A stretch of 64,000 nt of DNA from an uncultured Erythrobacter sp. (GTDB taxonomy: Bacteria; Pseudomonadota; Alphaproteobacteria; Sphingomonadales; Sphingomonadaceae). Within the stretch, counting starts at the first letter, position 1, and every line of letters starts with the position of its first letter. The position numbers and the translations under genes were made by a program. Below are positions 33,692-42,051 of this stretch, one piece after another. A model generated the notes under the pieces. The model did not search any database and was not told the origin of the DNA. It saw nothing but the letters and a program-made list of their open reading frames with translations. The DNA lies in assembly GCA_947488155.1 (NCBI GenBank), contig CANKYK010000001.1:1692439-1756438 (forward strand), read 5' to 3'.

Positions 33692-35022
33692 TTGCCGAAC
33701 TCCAACTAGAATTGCAGCGGATGCGGGCCGCCCGTGTTAGCGGCGATGCGGTGATGACTGGCCGCGTTGTCGCGTGTGACGGCGGGCTGGTGGAAGTTTC
33801 CGGCCTGCCGCTCCCGATTGGCACACTTGGCGCGATTGAAAGCGATAGTGGCGGGGCGGAAAGCCTTGCTGAAGTCATCGGTTTTCGCGCCGGGCACTCA
33901 CTAATGATGCTGCTCGGCGACACGGTGCTGCTGCGCCCCAACGCTTGCGTGCGTGCACTTGGTTCACCTGGAAACATCCGGGTTGGCGAGGCTTTGCTGG
34001 GGCGCGCTGTCGACGGGCTGGGGGATCCGATTGATGGCGGTCCGCCGATTGACCTGCGCGAAGACTGGCCGTTGGCGGGGCAACGCGAAGGTGCGCTCGA
34101 ACGCTCGCCCGTTTGCGAACCATTTGACTGCGGAATCCGTGCGATCAATGCTCTTGCCAGCATGGGAGTTGGCCAACGACTTGGCGTGATCGCTGGGTCT
34201 GGCGTGGGAAAATCAGTGCTGATTGATATGATCGCAGCCAATTCACAGGCCGACATCACAGTGGTCGCTCTGATTGGGGAGCGCGCGCGCGAGGTTTCCG
34301 ATTTTGTCGCGCGGCATATGTCAGGCGCGCAGCGCGGCGGTATTGTTGTGGTGGCGGTCCCGGCGGACCACGCTCCCAATCTCCGACTACGGGCGGCGCA
34401 ATATGCTAGCGCCATTGCCGAGTATTTTCGGGCGCGCGGCAAACGTGTGATGCTGATCATGGATAGCCTCACCCGCGTTGCTCACGCTGCCCGGGAACTT
34501 GCGCTTTTGCTAGGGGAACCGGGCGCAGCGCGCGGCTATCCCCCATCAGCTCTCGCAGCCATTACAAAATTGGTTGAGCGGGCTGGCAATTCAGCCAGCA
34601 GCGGCGGCGCGGTGACGGGCCTGTTCACGGTGCTGGCAGACGGAGATGATGCGCAGGACCCCGTGGTCGACACCGCGCGAGCGATCTTGGACGGCCACAT
34701 CATTTTGTCGCGGGATCTGGCGCAGCGCGGGCATTATCCCGCGATTGATATACCCGCGTCGCTTAGCCGGGTTATGGCTGACTTGGTTGGCGCTGAGCAG
34801 ACCGAAGATGCCCGCCAGCTCCGCCAAATGGTGGCCGCGCGGGAGGAAAACCGCGACCTTGTTCTGATGGGCGCTTACCGCGCGGGCGTAGACCCGCTGC
34901 TCGATAAAGCGCTCAGGATCGCACCCAATGTTGACGCTTTCCTTCAGCAAGGTCGAGGTGAAAAGGTCGACCTTGAGCAGAGCTTCGCCGAGTTATCTGA
35001 GGTGTTGAACGATGGCGCGTAA
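33688..35022 (+). CDS. fliI: Flagellum-specific ATPase FliI
   Basis: This 444-residue ATPase belongs to the F1-beta-like type III secretion family. It has the Walker A loop GVIAGSGVGKSVLIDMIAAN and the conserved LIGERAREVSDFV. Walker B is RVMLIMDSLTRVAHAARELA, followed by LGEPGAARGYPPSALAAITK. It unfolds or delivers export substrates at the gate with FliH and FliJ. The ATG at 33688 overlaps the fliH stop; a longer in-frame start inside fliH is unlikely. Confidence 0.96.
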   Translation: MIAELQLELQRMRAARVSGDAVMTGRVVACDGGLVEVSGLPLPIGTLGAIESDSGGAESLAEVIGFRAGHSLMMLLGDTVLLRPNACVRALGSPGNIRVGEALLGRAVDGLGDPIDGGPPIDLREDWPLAGQREGALERSPVCEPFDCGIRAINALASMGVGQRLGVIAGSGVGKSVLIDMIAANSQADITVVALIGERAREVSDFVARHMSGAQRGGIVVVAVPADHAPNLRLRAAQYASAIAEYFRARGKRVMLIMDSLTRVAHAARELALLLGEPGAARGYPPSALAAITKLVERAGNSASSGGAVTGLFTVLADGDDAQDPVVDTARAILDGHIILSRDLAQRGHYPAIDIPASLSRVMADLVGAEQTEDARQLRQMVAAREENRDLVLMGAYRAGVDPLLDKALRIAPNVDAFLQQGRGEKVDLEQSFAELSEVLNDGA

Positions 35023-35440
35023 TGCGCGCCGATTGCAGACGCTTCAGCGCCAGCACCGCATCGCTGTTATTGCGCGGCGCGAGGCGATTGGCGCCTTGGC
35101 GAATGCTCAGGCGGATGAGACACAATCAGCCAATCTAGCCGAGCGGAGCAAGACGCTGGCTCGCACTTATAGCGGATCGGTTGGCGAAGTTGCAGGGAGC
35201 GATCTCGCACAGTCTTCGCGGTTTGCTAGCTCGCTCGCAGGGATAGCGAGCGAGGCTGAACGGTCGCGTGCGCTGGCCGCTGATGAGCGCGGCTTAGCAG
35301 CACAGAAGCTGGCGCAGCGCGAACAACGGCTTGAGCGCTTGGATGAGCATCTCGCCAGTGAAAAACGTGAACAAAATCGTACTGTTCAGCTGCGTGAGAT
35401 TGCTGATCAAGCGATGCTGGCACGCAAATTGCTCCGTTAG
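35012..35440 (+). CDS. fliJ: FliJ-like flagellar export protein
   Basis: This 142-residue, highly charged protein is predicted to be a long coiled coil (for example RLQTLQRQHRIAVIARREAI and LAQREQRLERLDEHLASEKR). FliJ is a small coiled-coil stalk inside the FliI ring. Sequence conservation is low, and the call rests on size, helical pattern and position directly after fliI, which it overlaps by 11 bases. A 41-base gap follows before fliK. Confidence 0.75.
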   Translation: MARNARRLQTLQRQHRIAVIARREAIGALANAQADETQSANLAERSKTLARTYSGSVGEVAGSDLAQSSRFASSLAGIASEAERSRALAADERGLAAQKLAQREQRLERLDEHLASEKREQNRTVQLREIADQAMLARKLLR

Positions 35441-35481
35441 GCTGAGAAAGCTCAGTCACGTCACGAATTGCGGAGAAAGCG

Positions 35482-36798
35482 ATGAATTTGGCCGTTCCAA
35501 CCATCCAAAGTGCCAAGGGTATTGGTGCTTCCGGCACAGTTTTGCCGCCCGCAGAGAAGATAGGTGACAGTGTGCCGAGCGGTGAAGTTGCGGTTGCGGA
35601 TGGTCTTGGCCTCGCGCCAGCGGGTCAGTTCTCCGAAGTGCTCGAGGCTTCAGCCAGCACGCTGTTCCGCATAGTACCGAACTCCCAACCATCTGGCGAT
35701 AGCTCGGCCTTGTCTGATCCAATTGGCGAGCAAGCTTTGTTGCCTGAATCCGGTTCGTTGAACGTGGAGCATATGGTTGGCGAGATCTTGCCGGAAGGCG
35801 GCAACGCTTTGCCGCCTGCAAATGCTGACCTTGAAAGCCCAGTCGATACAGCTTCGATACCTGATCATATTCCGGTCCCTAAGCCACTTGAGACCGCGAC
35901 AAAGCAGTCAGCATCTGCGCCGCCAACGAGCCAAGCGCCAGTTTCGGTTAATCCCGCCATCTTGCCCGCAGCTCCAAGCAATCAAATGACCGGTCCTTTT
36001 ACGGCGGCACCAATTGGTGCTGCCAAGACCGCCATTGCCGCTGATGCACAGGGACGGCCCATTCCCGTAACTATGCCTGGCGGCGCTTTGGCAAGCGCTG
36101 CGAAGGCCATTGGCGAGCCCGCTAAACCAGCGACCGAAAAGCCCATTCGGCCAGCGATCACTGACATACTCAGCGGTCAAAACCCACTGCTTGCAGGCGC
36201 TCTTACCTCAGCGGCTCCGAACGGTGATGCAGGTGCCACTCAGGCCATCGCTGCGGCCCCTGTGGCGTCGCCAAGCGTGCCATCTGGCGCTGCTAGTGCG
36301 TCCGTCAGCACTTTTGGCGTGGCGCTCGATGGCAGAGCCGCTGCGGCCCTTGAGCAATCGCTGGAGCAGATTGCGCAGACGCGCGAGGTCGGCAAGGCGA
36401 CCCGCCCTGAAATCCTGATGCGCCATGCTGAATTTGGCCTGGTGAGTATGCGAATTGATGCCGCAGCTGGCGATATGCGTGCCACCTTGTCGAGCCGCGA
36501 TCCAGGCTTCGTACCAGCGGTTCAGGCGATGCTGGCCGAGCGCGGGGTCAGTGCATCCAACGATGCGGCGAGCGCCGGTCAGCGCGGCTCTGACGGTGGT
36601 CAGGGCCAAAGCGCGCAATCGGGCCAATCACAGCGTGATTTTGGCACCGCCGGTTCAGCGGCAGGATCGGGCCAAGACAACGCGCACGGCCAGCCCTCCG
36701 AACTCAACGAGCAAGATGAGCAAGACGTCGCTGCAACTGACCCTAGGGTAGGTTCCGACGGCGCTGCAGACACAGGCGCCCGCGGATTGTTCGCCTGA
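35482..36798 (+). CDS. fliK: Flagellar hook-length control protein FliK
   Basis: This 438-residue protein has a long, proline/alanine-rich N-terminal region that looks disordered and should act as the molecular ruler. The compact C-terminal domain near residues 285-360 contains ALEQSLEQIAQTREVGKATR, then EFGLVSMRIDAAAGDMRATL and PGFVPAVQAML. This matches the Flg_hook domain (the usual core is L-x-P-x-x-L-G-x-V-x-V-x-x) that switches FlhB specificity. The tail is rich in Gln, Gly and Asp. It lies between fliJ and fliL, the usual place. Confidence 0.85.
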   Translation: MNLAVPTIQSAKGIGASGTVLPPAEKIGDSVPSGEVAVADGLGLAPAGQFSEVLEASASTLFRIVPNSQPSGDSSALSDPIGEQALLPESGSLNVEHMVGEILPEGGNALPPANADLESPVDTASIPDHIPVPKPLETATKQSASAPPTSQAPVSVNPAILPAAPSNQMTGPFTAAPIGAAKTAIAADAQGRPIPVTMPGGALASAAKAIGEPAKPATEKPIRPAITDILSGQNPLLAGALTSAAPNGDAGATQAIAAAPVASPSVPSGAASASVSTFGVALDGRAAAALEQSLEQIAQTREVGKATRPEILMRHAEFGLVSMRIDAAAGDMRATLSSRDPGFVPAVQAMLAERGVSASNDAASAGQRGSDGGQGQSAQSGQSQRDFGTAGSAAGSGQDNAHGQPSELNEQDEQDVAATDPRVGSDGAADTGARGLFA

Positions 36799-36832
36799 AC
36801 CTTTCTAATCCAATTTTCGGAGACCAAGCCTG

Positions 36833-37411
36833 ATGGCTAAGAAAAAAGACAAAGATGATGAGGAAAAGCCGAAGGGCGGCAAGATGAAAATGATCATCGG
36901 GGCCGTCCTTTTGCTCGCCGCTGGTGCGGGCGGGGCTTACGGCGCTTTTGCCGCTGGCCTGATCGGCGATGCTGGCGGACCGCAAGAGCCCGACGTGCCG
37001 CAATTGGTTCGCAAGGGCGAAGCTGACCCTTACCCACCACCGGCTGGTGATGACGATGCTGGCGCGGTTGTCTATGGCGAGGGCGGGAGCGAATATCGCA
37101 CAGCCTATTACAGTTTTGAGGACAATTTCACCTCAAACCTGCTCAATTCGCCATCATTGATCCAAACCGATCTGGCCGTGTCGACCCAGCATGATGGGCG
37201 AGTGTTGCAATGGGTGAAACAGCATGAGCTGGCGATCCGCTCTGCCGTTCTGGTGCAACTGGCCGCAACGCCTGAGGAAGACTTGTTCTCCGTCGAAGGG
37301 AAAGAGGGGCTGTCTGACCGCTTGACGAAGGCGATCAACGGCGTGCTTGAGGCCGAAGAGGGATTTGGTGGCATTGAATCGGTGCATTTCAAAGGGCTGT
37401 TGGTCCAATGA
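36833..37411 (+). CDS. fliL: Flagellar basal-body-associated protein FliL
   Basis: This 192-residue protein has a lysine-rich cytoplasmic start (MAKKKDKDDEEKPKGGKMKM), one membrane helix at about residues 19-43 and a periplasmic stomatin-like FliL domain. YYSFEDNFTSNLLNSPSLIQ with TDLAVSTQHD and VKQHELAIRSAVLVQLAATP match the family. FliL rings the stator and supports torque. It overlaps fliM by four bases. Confidence 0.92.
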   Translation: MAKKKDKDDEEKPKGGKMKMIIGAVLLLAAGAGGAYGAFAAGLIGDAGGPQEPDVPQLVRKGEADPYPPPAGDDDAGAVVYGEGGSEYRTAYYSFEDNFTSNLLNSPSLIQTDLAVSTQHDGRVLQWVKQHELAIRSAVLVQLAATPEEDLFSVEGKEGLSDRLTKAINGVLEAEEGFGGIESVHFKGLLVQ

Positions 37412-38328
37412 ATATGCATCATTCTTTCGCGCCAGAGCGCGCCTTGGCTCAGCACTGCCCAGAATTAACCGAGCGTGGTCCGCGTTCAGAGGAGCGGGCT
37501 GAATACCTGCGCCTTTGGCGGCGTGATGCGACAGCATTTCTGGAGGCGGATTTGATGCCGATCTTCATGGGCGAAAAGCTGGTGGTCAAGCTGGGTGAGC
37601 CTGAACCCGCGAAGGGAAGTGAGATATTCGCCAAAATCGGCCCGGTTGCGGTTAATTGCCTGCTGCGCTGCGGCGCGGCCGAGCAAACGCTGCTGCTGTC
37701 GGCTGATCTGGCCAACGCTATGGCGCTCACGGATCGTTCGTTCGGTGGAAATGGGACAATTCCCTCCGATGCTCCTGACGTCTTGCCACGATCAGCAGCG
37801 ATCTTGATTGACCGATTGGCCTTGGTCGTCGCACGAGCCATCTCGCGTGCGACCGATGGTGTGGATGCAGCACAGACCGGTGATGTTGTGGTGCGCAGCG
37901 AGAGTGCGATACGGCTCAAACCATTTGAGGCAGACTGCGACTGTGTGATGCTTGCCCTCAATTTTGGACCAGAGGGCAGCGAGCTCTGGTCAATGCTGAT
38001 TGCGATGCCCGAGGCAGAGTTCGATGGCTTGCTACCAGGTTTGAATTCGGATGCGGCCAGTTTGGCTGCTCTGCGTGGTCCTGCTGATCCTCGTTCTAAA
38101 CCGTTTGCTGAGATCCCTCTGCCGCTTGATGCGATCCTGGCGGAATTTGAACTGTCGCTGGATGGGCTCGAAACCCTGAGTCCTGGCGATGAAATCCCAC
38201 TTTCCGTGCCGCGTGAAATCCCGCTCCAGGTGAATGATCAGTCATTCGCCCGCGGAACCGTTGGCACTTTGGATGAGCACATGGCCGTCCGAGTCACTCG
38301 TCTTAGCCACGAAAGGCTACCTTCATGA
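37408..38328 (+). CDS. fliM: Flagellar motor switch protein FliM, without the CheY-binding peptide
   Basis: This 306-residue protein sits in the fliL-fliM-fliN position and has a FliM-like middle domain: FLEADLMPIFMGEKLVVKLG, then ALTDRSFGGNG and RSAAILIDRLALVVARAIS. The C-terminal FliN-like domain has LPLDAILAEFELSLDGLETL, SPGDEIPL, VPREIPLQVNDQ and ARGTVGTLDEHMAVRVTRL. The N-terminus (MNMHHSFAPERALAQHCPEL) lacks the L-S-Q-x-E-I-D-A-L-L peptide that binds phospho-CheY in ordinary FliM. It forms the C ring with FliG and FliN. Direction control is probably different from the E. coli scheme. Confidence 0.85.
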   Translation: MNMHHSFAPERALAQHCPELTERGPRSEERAEYLRLWRRDATAFLEADLMPIFMGEKLVVKLGEPEPAKGSEIFAKIGPVAVNCLLRCGAAEQTLLLSADLANAMALTDRSFGGNGTIPSDAPDVLPRSAAILIDRLALVVARAISRATDGVDAAQTGDVVVRSESAIRLKPFEADCDCVMLALNFGPEGSELWSMLIAMPEAEFDGLLPGLNSDAASLAALRGPADPRSKPFAEIPLPLDAILAEFELSLDGLETLSPGDEIPLSVPREIPLQVNDQSFARGTVGTLDEHMAVRVTRLSHERLPS

Positions 38329-38648
38329 GCGTTTCTGCTAATCCTCTGCACCGCTTTGGTGAAGTGAAAGTGCGTCTTGCGGTGGAACTCGGTCGCACCG
38401 AACTTCCCCTGAAAGATGTGCTCGCGCTAGGCGAGGGCAGCGTAGTTCCGCTCAATCGCCTGACCGACGAATTGCTTGATGTGACCGCCAATGGACGTGA
38501 GATCGCCAAGGGTGAGGTTGTGGCTCAAGATGGCCGCTTTGCCCTGCGGATCGTCAGCCTTGCTGGAGAAGAGGCACCAACGGCCGATCCTGGCATGCCG
38601 CCAGAGGCACCCGTGCCGGATGATACAGCAGGAGATACCGCGCCATGA
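38325..38648 (+). CDS. fliN: Flagellar motor switch protein FliN
   Basis: This 107-residue protein consists of one SpoA/FliN domain. It contains EVKVRLAVELGRTELPLKDV with LALGEGSVVPLNRLTDELLD, then VTANGREIAKGEVVAQDGRF and ALRIVSL. These match the FliN consensus closely. It forms the base of the C ring and docks FliH. It overlaps fliM by four bases and fliO by four bases. Confidence 0.96.
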   Translation: MSVSANPLHRFGEVKVRLAVELGRTELPLKDVLALGEGSVVPLNRLTDELLDVTANGREIAKGEVVAQDGRFALRIVSLAGEEAPTADPGMPPEAPVPDDTAGDTAP

Positions 38649-38965
38649 TGGCCGAATATTTCCTTCGCCTCGCATTGCTGTTGCCGCTTATGGCACTGCT
38701 CATCTGGGGCAGCCTCAAACTGTCGCGATATCTGCAGACTCGTCTTAACAAAGCGGGCGCTCAAGGGCGTACGATGCAATTGGTCGAAACAAGCCTGCTT
38801 GCCCCCGGCATGCGGCTTGCCGTCGTGCGATTTCATGACCGGGAAATCCTGCTTGGTTGCACGCGGCAAGGCATGGTGAGGCTGGGCGAAGCGAACGCTC
38901 GGGCAGATGTCCGAACAGAGGTCGAACAGGCGGCGCTCTCGGTTGACGCAGGTGAGACGAAATGA
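38645..38965 (+). CDS. fliO: FliO-like flagellar biosynthesis protein
   Basis: This 106-residue protein has one membrane helix at residues 5-25. The small cytoplasmic domain contains MQLVETSLLAPGMRLAVVRF then HDREILLGCTRQGMVRLGEA, which fits the FliO pattern (V-x-x-S-L-G-x-x-x-x-L-x-L-V-x-V-x-x-x-x-x-L-x-G). FliO helps assemble the FliP-FliR export gate. Position between fliN and fliP supports the call. Confidence 0.85.
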   Translation: MMAEYFLRLALLLPLMALLIWGSLKLSRYLQTRLNKAGAQGRTMQLVETSLLAPGMRLAVVRFHDREILLGCTRQGMVRLGEANARADVRTEVEQAALSVDAGETK

Positions 38966-39765
38966 CTCGCTTGGGCTTAACCTCAGCCTTGCTGTTGTGC
39001 TGCATGGCGCTTGGCTTTGGCCTACCCGCCGAAGCAATGGCAGCCACCCCTGGCTCTGCCGCGCCCGCTCTGGACACGCCGGGCATTGGCACCGCGATAG
39101 AGCGCGCTTTGGGTAACGGCGAAAGCGGTGAAGACACACCGCTGACCTTCTCCCTGCAATTGCTCATTTTGATGAGCTTGCTCACCATTCTGCCCGCTTT
39201 GGTGCTGATGATGACGAGCTTTTTGCGGATCATGGTGGTGCTATCGATCCTGCGGCAGGCGCTTGGATTGCAGGGCAGCCCGCCGACCCAGGTGCTGGTT
39301 GGCCTGTCGCTGTTCCTGACCATGTTTGTGATGGCCCCAACGCTGAGCGTGGTGAACGCGAATGCGATCGAGCCCTATGCTGTAGGTAGCCTTGGCGCAG
39401 ATGGTGCGATAGCTGCCGCAGGTGACGCCTTTCACGATTTCATGATGCGGCAAACGCGCGAGGCGAACCTGGTTATGTTCGTTGATATCGCCGGGGTTGC
39501 CCCGTTTGCGAGCCAGGATGATGTGCCGTTCTCGATCCTGCTCCCGGCCTTTGTGACCAGCGAGCTGGAAACCGCATTTCAGATTGGCTTTATGCTGTTC
39601 CTGCCGTTTCTGGTGATCGATCTGGTGGTGGCTAGCGTGCTGATGAGCCTTGGCATGATGATGCTGTCGCCGACGATCGTCTCGCTCCCATTTAAGCTGC
39701 TGCTGTTCGTACTGGTTGATGGCTGGGCGCTGCTGATGGGTTCGCTCGCTATGAGCTTTGGATAG
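38962..39765 (+). CDS. fliP: Flagellar export gate protein FliP
   Basis: This 267-residue protein has a cleavable signal peptide (about residues 1-27, ending near PAEAMAA) and four membrane segments. It contains LILMSLLTILPALVLMMTSF followed by LRIMVVLSILRQALGLQGSP, RQTREANLVMF, and FQIGFMLFLPFLVIDLVVAS with VLMSLGMMMLSP. These are the most conserved FliP signatures. It builds the export gate with FliQ and FliR. Confidence 0.97.
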   Translation: MTRLGLTSALLLCCMALGFGLPAEAMAATPGSAAPALDTPGIGTAIERALGNGESGEDTPLTFSLQLLILMSLLTILPALVLMMTSFLRIMVVLSILRQALGLQGSPPTQVLVGLSLFLTMFVMAPTLSVVNANAIEPYAVGSLGADGAIAAAGDAFHDFMMRQTREANLVMFVDIAGVAPFASQDDVPFSILLPAFVTSELETAFQIGFMLFLPFLVIDLVVASVLMSLGMMMLSPTIVSLPFKLLLFVLVDGWALLMGSLAMSFG

Positions 39766-39787
39766 AGCCGGAAAGGCAAAGCATCCG

Positions 39788-40060
39788 ATGCAAGAAGACG
39801 CACAATTGCTCGCTCTGGCTGATCAGACATTGTGGGTGTCGGCGCTGATCGCTGCCCCAGTTCTGCTCGCCGCGCTGACGGTCGGCCTGATCGTCGGCAT
39901 CATTCAGGCTGCTACATCTGTCAACGAACAGACTCTCACCTTCGTGCCAAAGCTGGCCTTTGTCGCCATCGTCTTTGTGGTTTTGGGCGGTACGATGATG
40001 GCGCTGCTGAGCGATTTCATGCGCGAAATTTTTGCGCAAATTGCCATGGTTTCTGGCTAG
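39788..40060 (+). CDS. fliQ: Flagellar export gate protein FliQ
   Basis: This 90-residue protein has two membrane helices and the FliQ signature GLIVGIIQAATSVNEQTLTF with VPKLAFVAIVFV. It forms part of the FliPQR gate. The ATG at 39788 is used, giving the standard length of about 90 residues. GGAAAGG lies 11 bases upstream. An in-frame start 30 bases earlier overlaps the fliP stop and adds a non-conserved segment. Confidence 0.96.
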   Translation: MQEDAQLLALADQTLWVSALIAAPVLLAALTVGLIVGIIQAATSVNEQTLTFVPKLAFVAIVFVVLGGTMMALLSDFMREIFAQIAMVSG

Positions 40061-40081
40061 CGCCTGCGCGGCTGACCTAAG

Positions 40082-40879
40082 ATGCTCTTGCTCGACCCCG
40101 GATTTGGCTCGCTGGAAGAGCAGCTGTGGGCGCTCTTGTTCCTCTCCGTGCGGGTCGGAGCGGCAATGCTCGCTGCCCCCATGGTCGGTGGGATTGCCGT
40201 GCCGATGCAAATGCGCGCCATGCTGGCAATTGTCTTGGCGTTTTTCATCGCCACCTGGGTGCCGCTGCCCAGCCCGCCCGACATGATGTCATTTGCGGCC
40301 GTGCTAGCGCTGCTTCAAGAGGTGCTGATCGGCGTCGCTTTGGGCTTTGTCTTACAGATTGCCTTTACGGTGCCGCTGCTCGTCGGTGAGCAGATCGCTG
40401 GAACCATGGGCCTGGCCATCGCCACTTCGATTGATCCCAACAGCGGCGCACAATCGGGCGCGCTCGGCCAATATCTCACGCTGCTGCTCAACCTGCTTTT
40501 CTTCGTGATTGGCGGGCATTTGCTGTGGTTTGACCTGCTGATTGAGAGCTACCGCGTGCTGCCCGCGGGCGAATTTGCCTTTGGCGCAGACAATGCGCGC
40601 GATATGGTGATGTTTGCAGGCTACGGCTTTGCGGTAGCCGCGGCGATTTCACTGCCTGTCGTCTTGGTCTTGCTGCTGGTGCAGCTGGTCACTGGCGTCA
40701 TCTCGCGCTCAGCCCCGGCGCTCAACCTGTTTGCCCTTGGTCTGCCTGCGGGCACTTTGGCGGGGCTGGCGGCGCTCATCATTGTCATGCCCATCGTTAT
40801 TGAGCAAATGACCAGCGTCATCGAAATCGCGCTCGCCGAGGTCGCGCGTCTTGTCAGCCCACAGGCGGGCGCATCATGA
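40082..40879 (+). CDS. fliR: Flagellar export gate protein FliR
   Basis: This 265-residue protein has about six membrane segments. It contains FLSVRVGAAMLAAPMVGGIA with VPMQMRAMLAIVLAF, then QEVLIGVALGFVLQIAFTVP and LVGEQIAGTMGLAIATSIDP, all typical of FliR. It completes the FliPQR gate complex and contacts FlhB, whose gene starts within its last four bases. Confidence 0.96.
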   Translation: MLLLDPGFGSLEEQLWALLFLSVRVGAAMLAAPMVGGIAVPMQMRAMLAIVLAFFIATWVPLPSPPDMMSFAAVLALLQEVLIGVALGFVLQIAFTVPLLVGEQIAGTMGLAIATSIDPNSGAQSGALGQYLTLLLNLLFFVIGGHLLWFDLLIESYRVLPAGEFAFGADNARDMVMFAGYGFAVAAAISLPVVLVLLLVQLVTGVISRSAPALNLFALGLPAGTLAGLAALIIVMPIVIEQMTSVIEIALAEVARLVSPQAGAS

Positions 40880-42021
40880 GCGAAGACAATTCCGGCGAAA
40901 AGCAATTTGAACCGACCGAAAAGCGCAAGAAGGATGCCGCGCAAAAGGGCGATGTTCTGCGATCTCGCGAAGTGGCAACGGCGGCTGCAATTGCTGGCGG
41001 CGGCTTTGCTCTTTTGTTTATCGGGCCATGGCTTCTGAATGGCATTTATGCGGTCGCATACGCCTCGTTCCGGTTTGATCATGGGACAATCGGGGCGGCT
41101 GCGCCCATGGCGATGATCGGCTTTGCCCGCGATGAATTGCTGCCGCCGATCTTTGTGCTGGGCTTGGTTGTGATCATCATCACCGCCGCATCACAATTGT
41201 TGCTGGGCGATGGCCGGTTCGTGCCAAAGAACATGGCGTTTAAGGGATCACGCATCAATCCTGGCTCTGGGCTAAAGCGGATGTTCGGTACGCAGGGCTT
41301 GATTGAGCTTGGCAAGAGCGTGCTGAAGCTCGTTTTGCTGGGCGGGATCGCCTGGTGGTGGGTCAGCGGCAATATTGCCAACCTGCTGGGGTTGGGGCGC
41401 GGAGAGTTGGAGTCTCAGTTAGCGTTTGCTTGGGATTCGATGGTGACGCTGCTCAGCCTGCTGGCGATCGGCCTGCTTATCATTGCCATGATCGATTACC
41501 CGATCCAGCTTGTCCGCCGCCTTGGCAAGCTGAAGATGTCGCACAAGGATATGCGCGACGAGACCAAGCAAACAGAAGGCTCGCCGGAAATGCGCATGGC
41601 CCGGCGTCAGCGTCAGCGTGATCTGGCGCGGGGCGGGGTGGCAAAGGCGATGGCCGATGCGCAATTCGTGATCGTAAACCCGTCGCATTTTTCTGTCGCG
41701 CTGACTTATGATCCAGCGCTAGCGCCTGCCCCAGTGGTGCTCGCCAAGGGGCGGGATGAAACGGCGCTCGCGATGCGAGAAATTGCCGCAGAGCGCGATT
41801 TGCCGGTGCTGCAATACCCGCAATTGGCGCGCGCTGTGTACTTCACCACACGGGCCAATCAGATGGTGCGTGAGGAACTCTACATCGCGATTGCCTCGCT
41901 GGTGGCCTTTGTGATGTCGCTTAAGCGCGGAGAGAAGCCGCGCCGCCCGGCCATTGACGTGCCATCCGAATTGCAATTCGATGTGGATGGGCGCGCAAAA
42001 GAGGCAAAGAACACCGCTTAA
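40876..42021 (+). CDS. flhB: Flagellar export switch protein FlhB
   Basis: This 381-residue protein opens with GEKQFEPTEKRKKDAAQKGD VLRSRE-type sequence, the FlhB signature, followed by four membrane segments. The cytoplasmic domain carries SHKDMRDETKQTEGSPEMRM and the autocleavage site. The site reads VNPSH here, not the usual N-P-T-H; the Asn and Pro that are cut apart are kept. Cleavage changes export from hook to filament substrates with FliK. It overlaps fliR by four bases. Confidence 0.96.
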   Translation: MSEDNSGEKQFEPTEKRKKDAAQKGDVLRSREVATAAAIAGGGFALLFIGPWLLNGIYAVAYASFRFDHGTIGAAAPMAMIGFARDELLPPIFVLGLVVIIITAASQLLLGDGRFVPKNMAFKGSRINPGSGLKRMFGTQGLIELGKSVLKLVLLGGIAWWWVSGNIANLLGLGRGELESQLAFAWDSMVTLLSLLAIGLLIIAMIDYPIQLVRRLGKLKMSHKDMRDETKQTEGSPEMRMARRQRQRDLARGGVAKAMADAQFVIVNPSHFSVALTYDPALAPAPVVLAKGRDETALAMREIAAERDLPVLQYPQLARAVYFTTRANQMVREELYIAIASLVAFVMSLKRGEKPRRPAIDVPSELQFDVDGRAKEAKNTA

Positions 42022-42051
42022 ACCTGCCTGCCTTGCGCCGTCCTATCAGGC

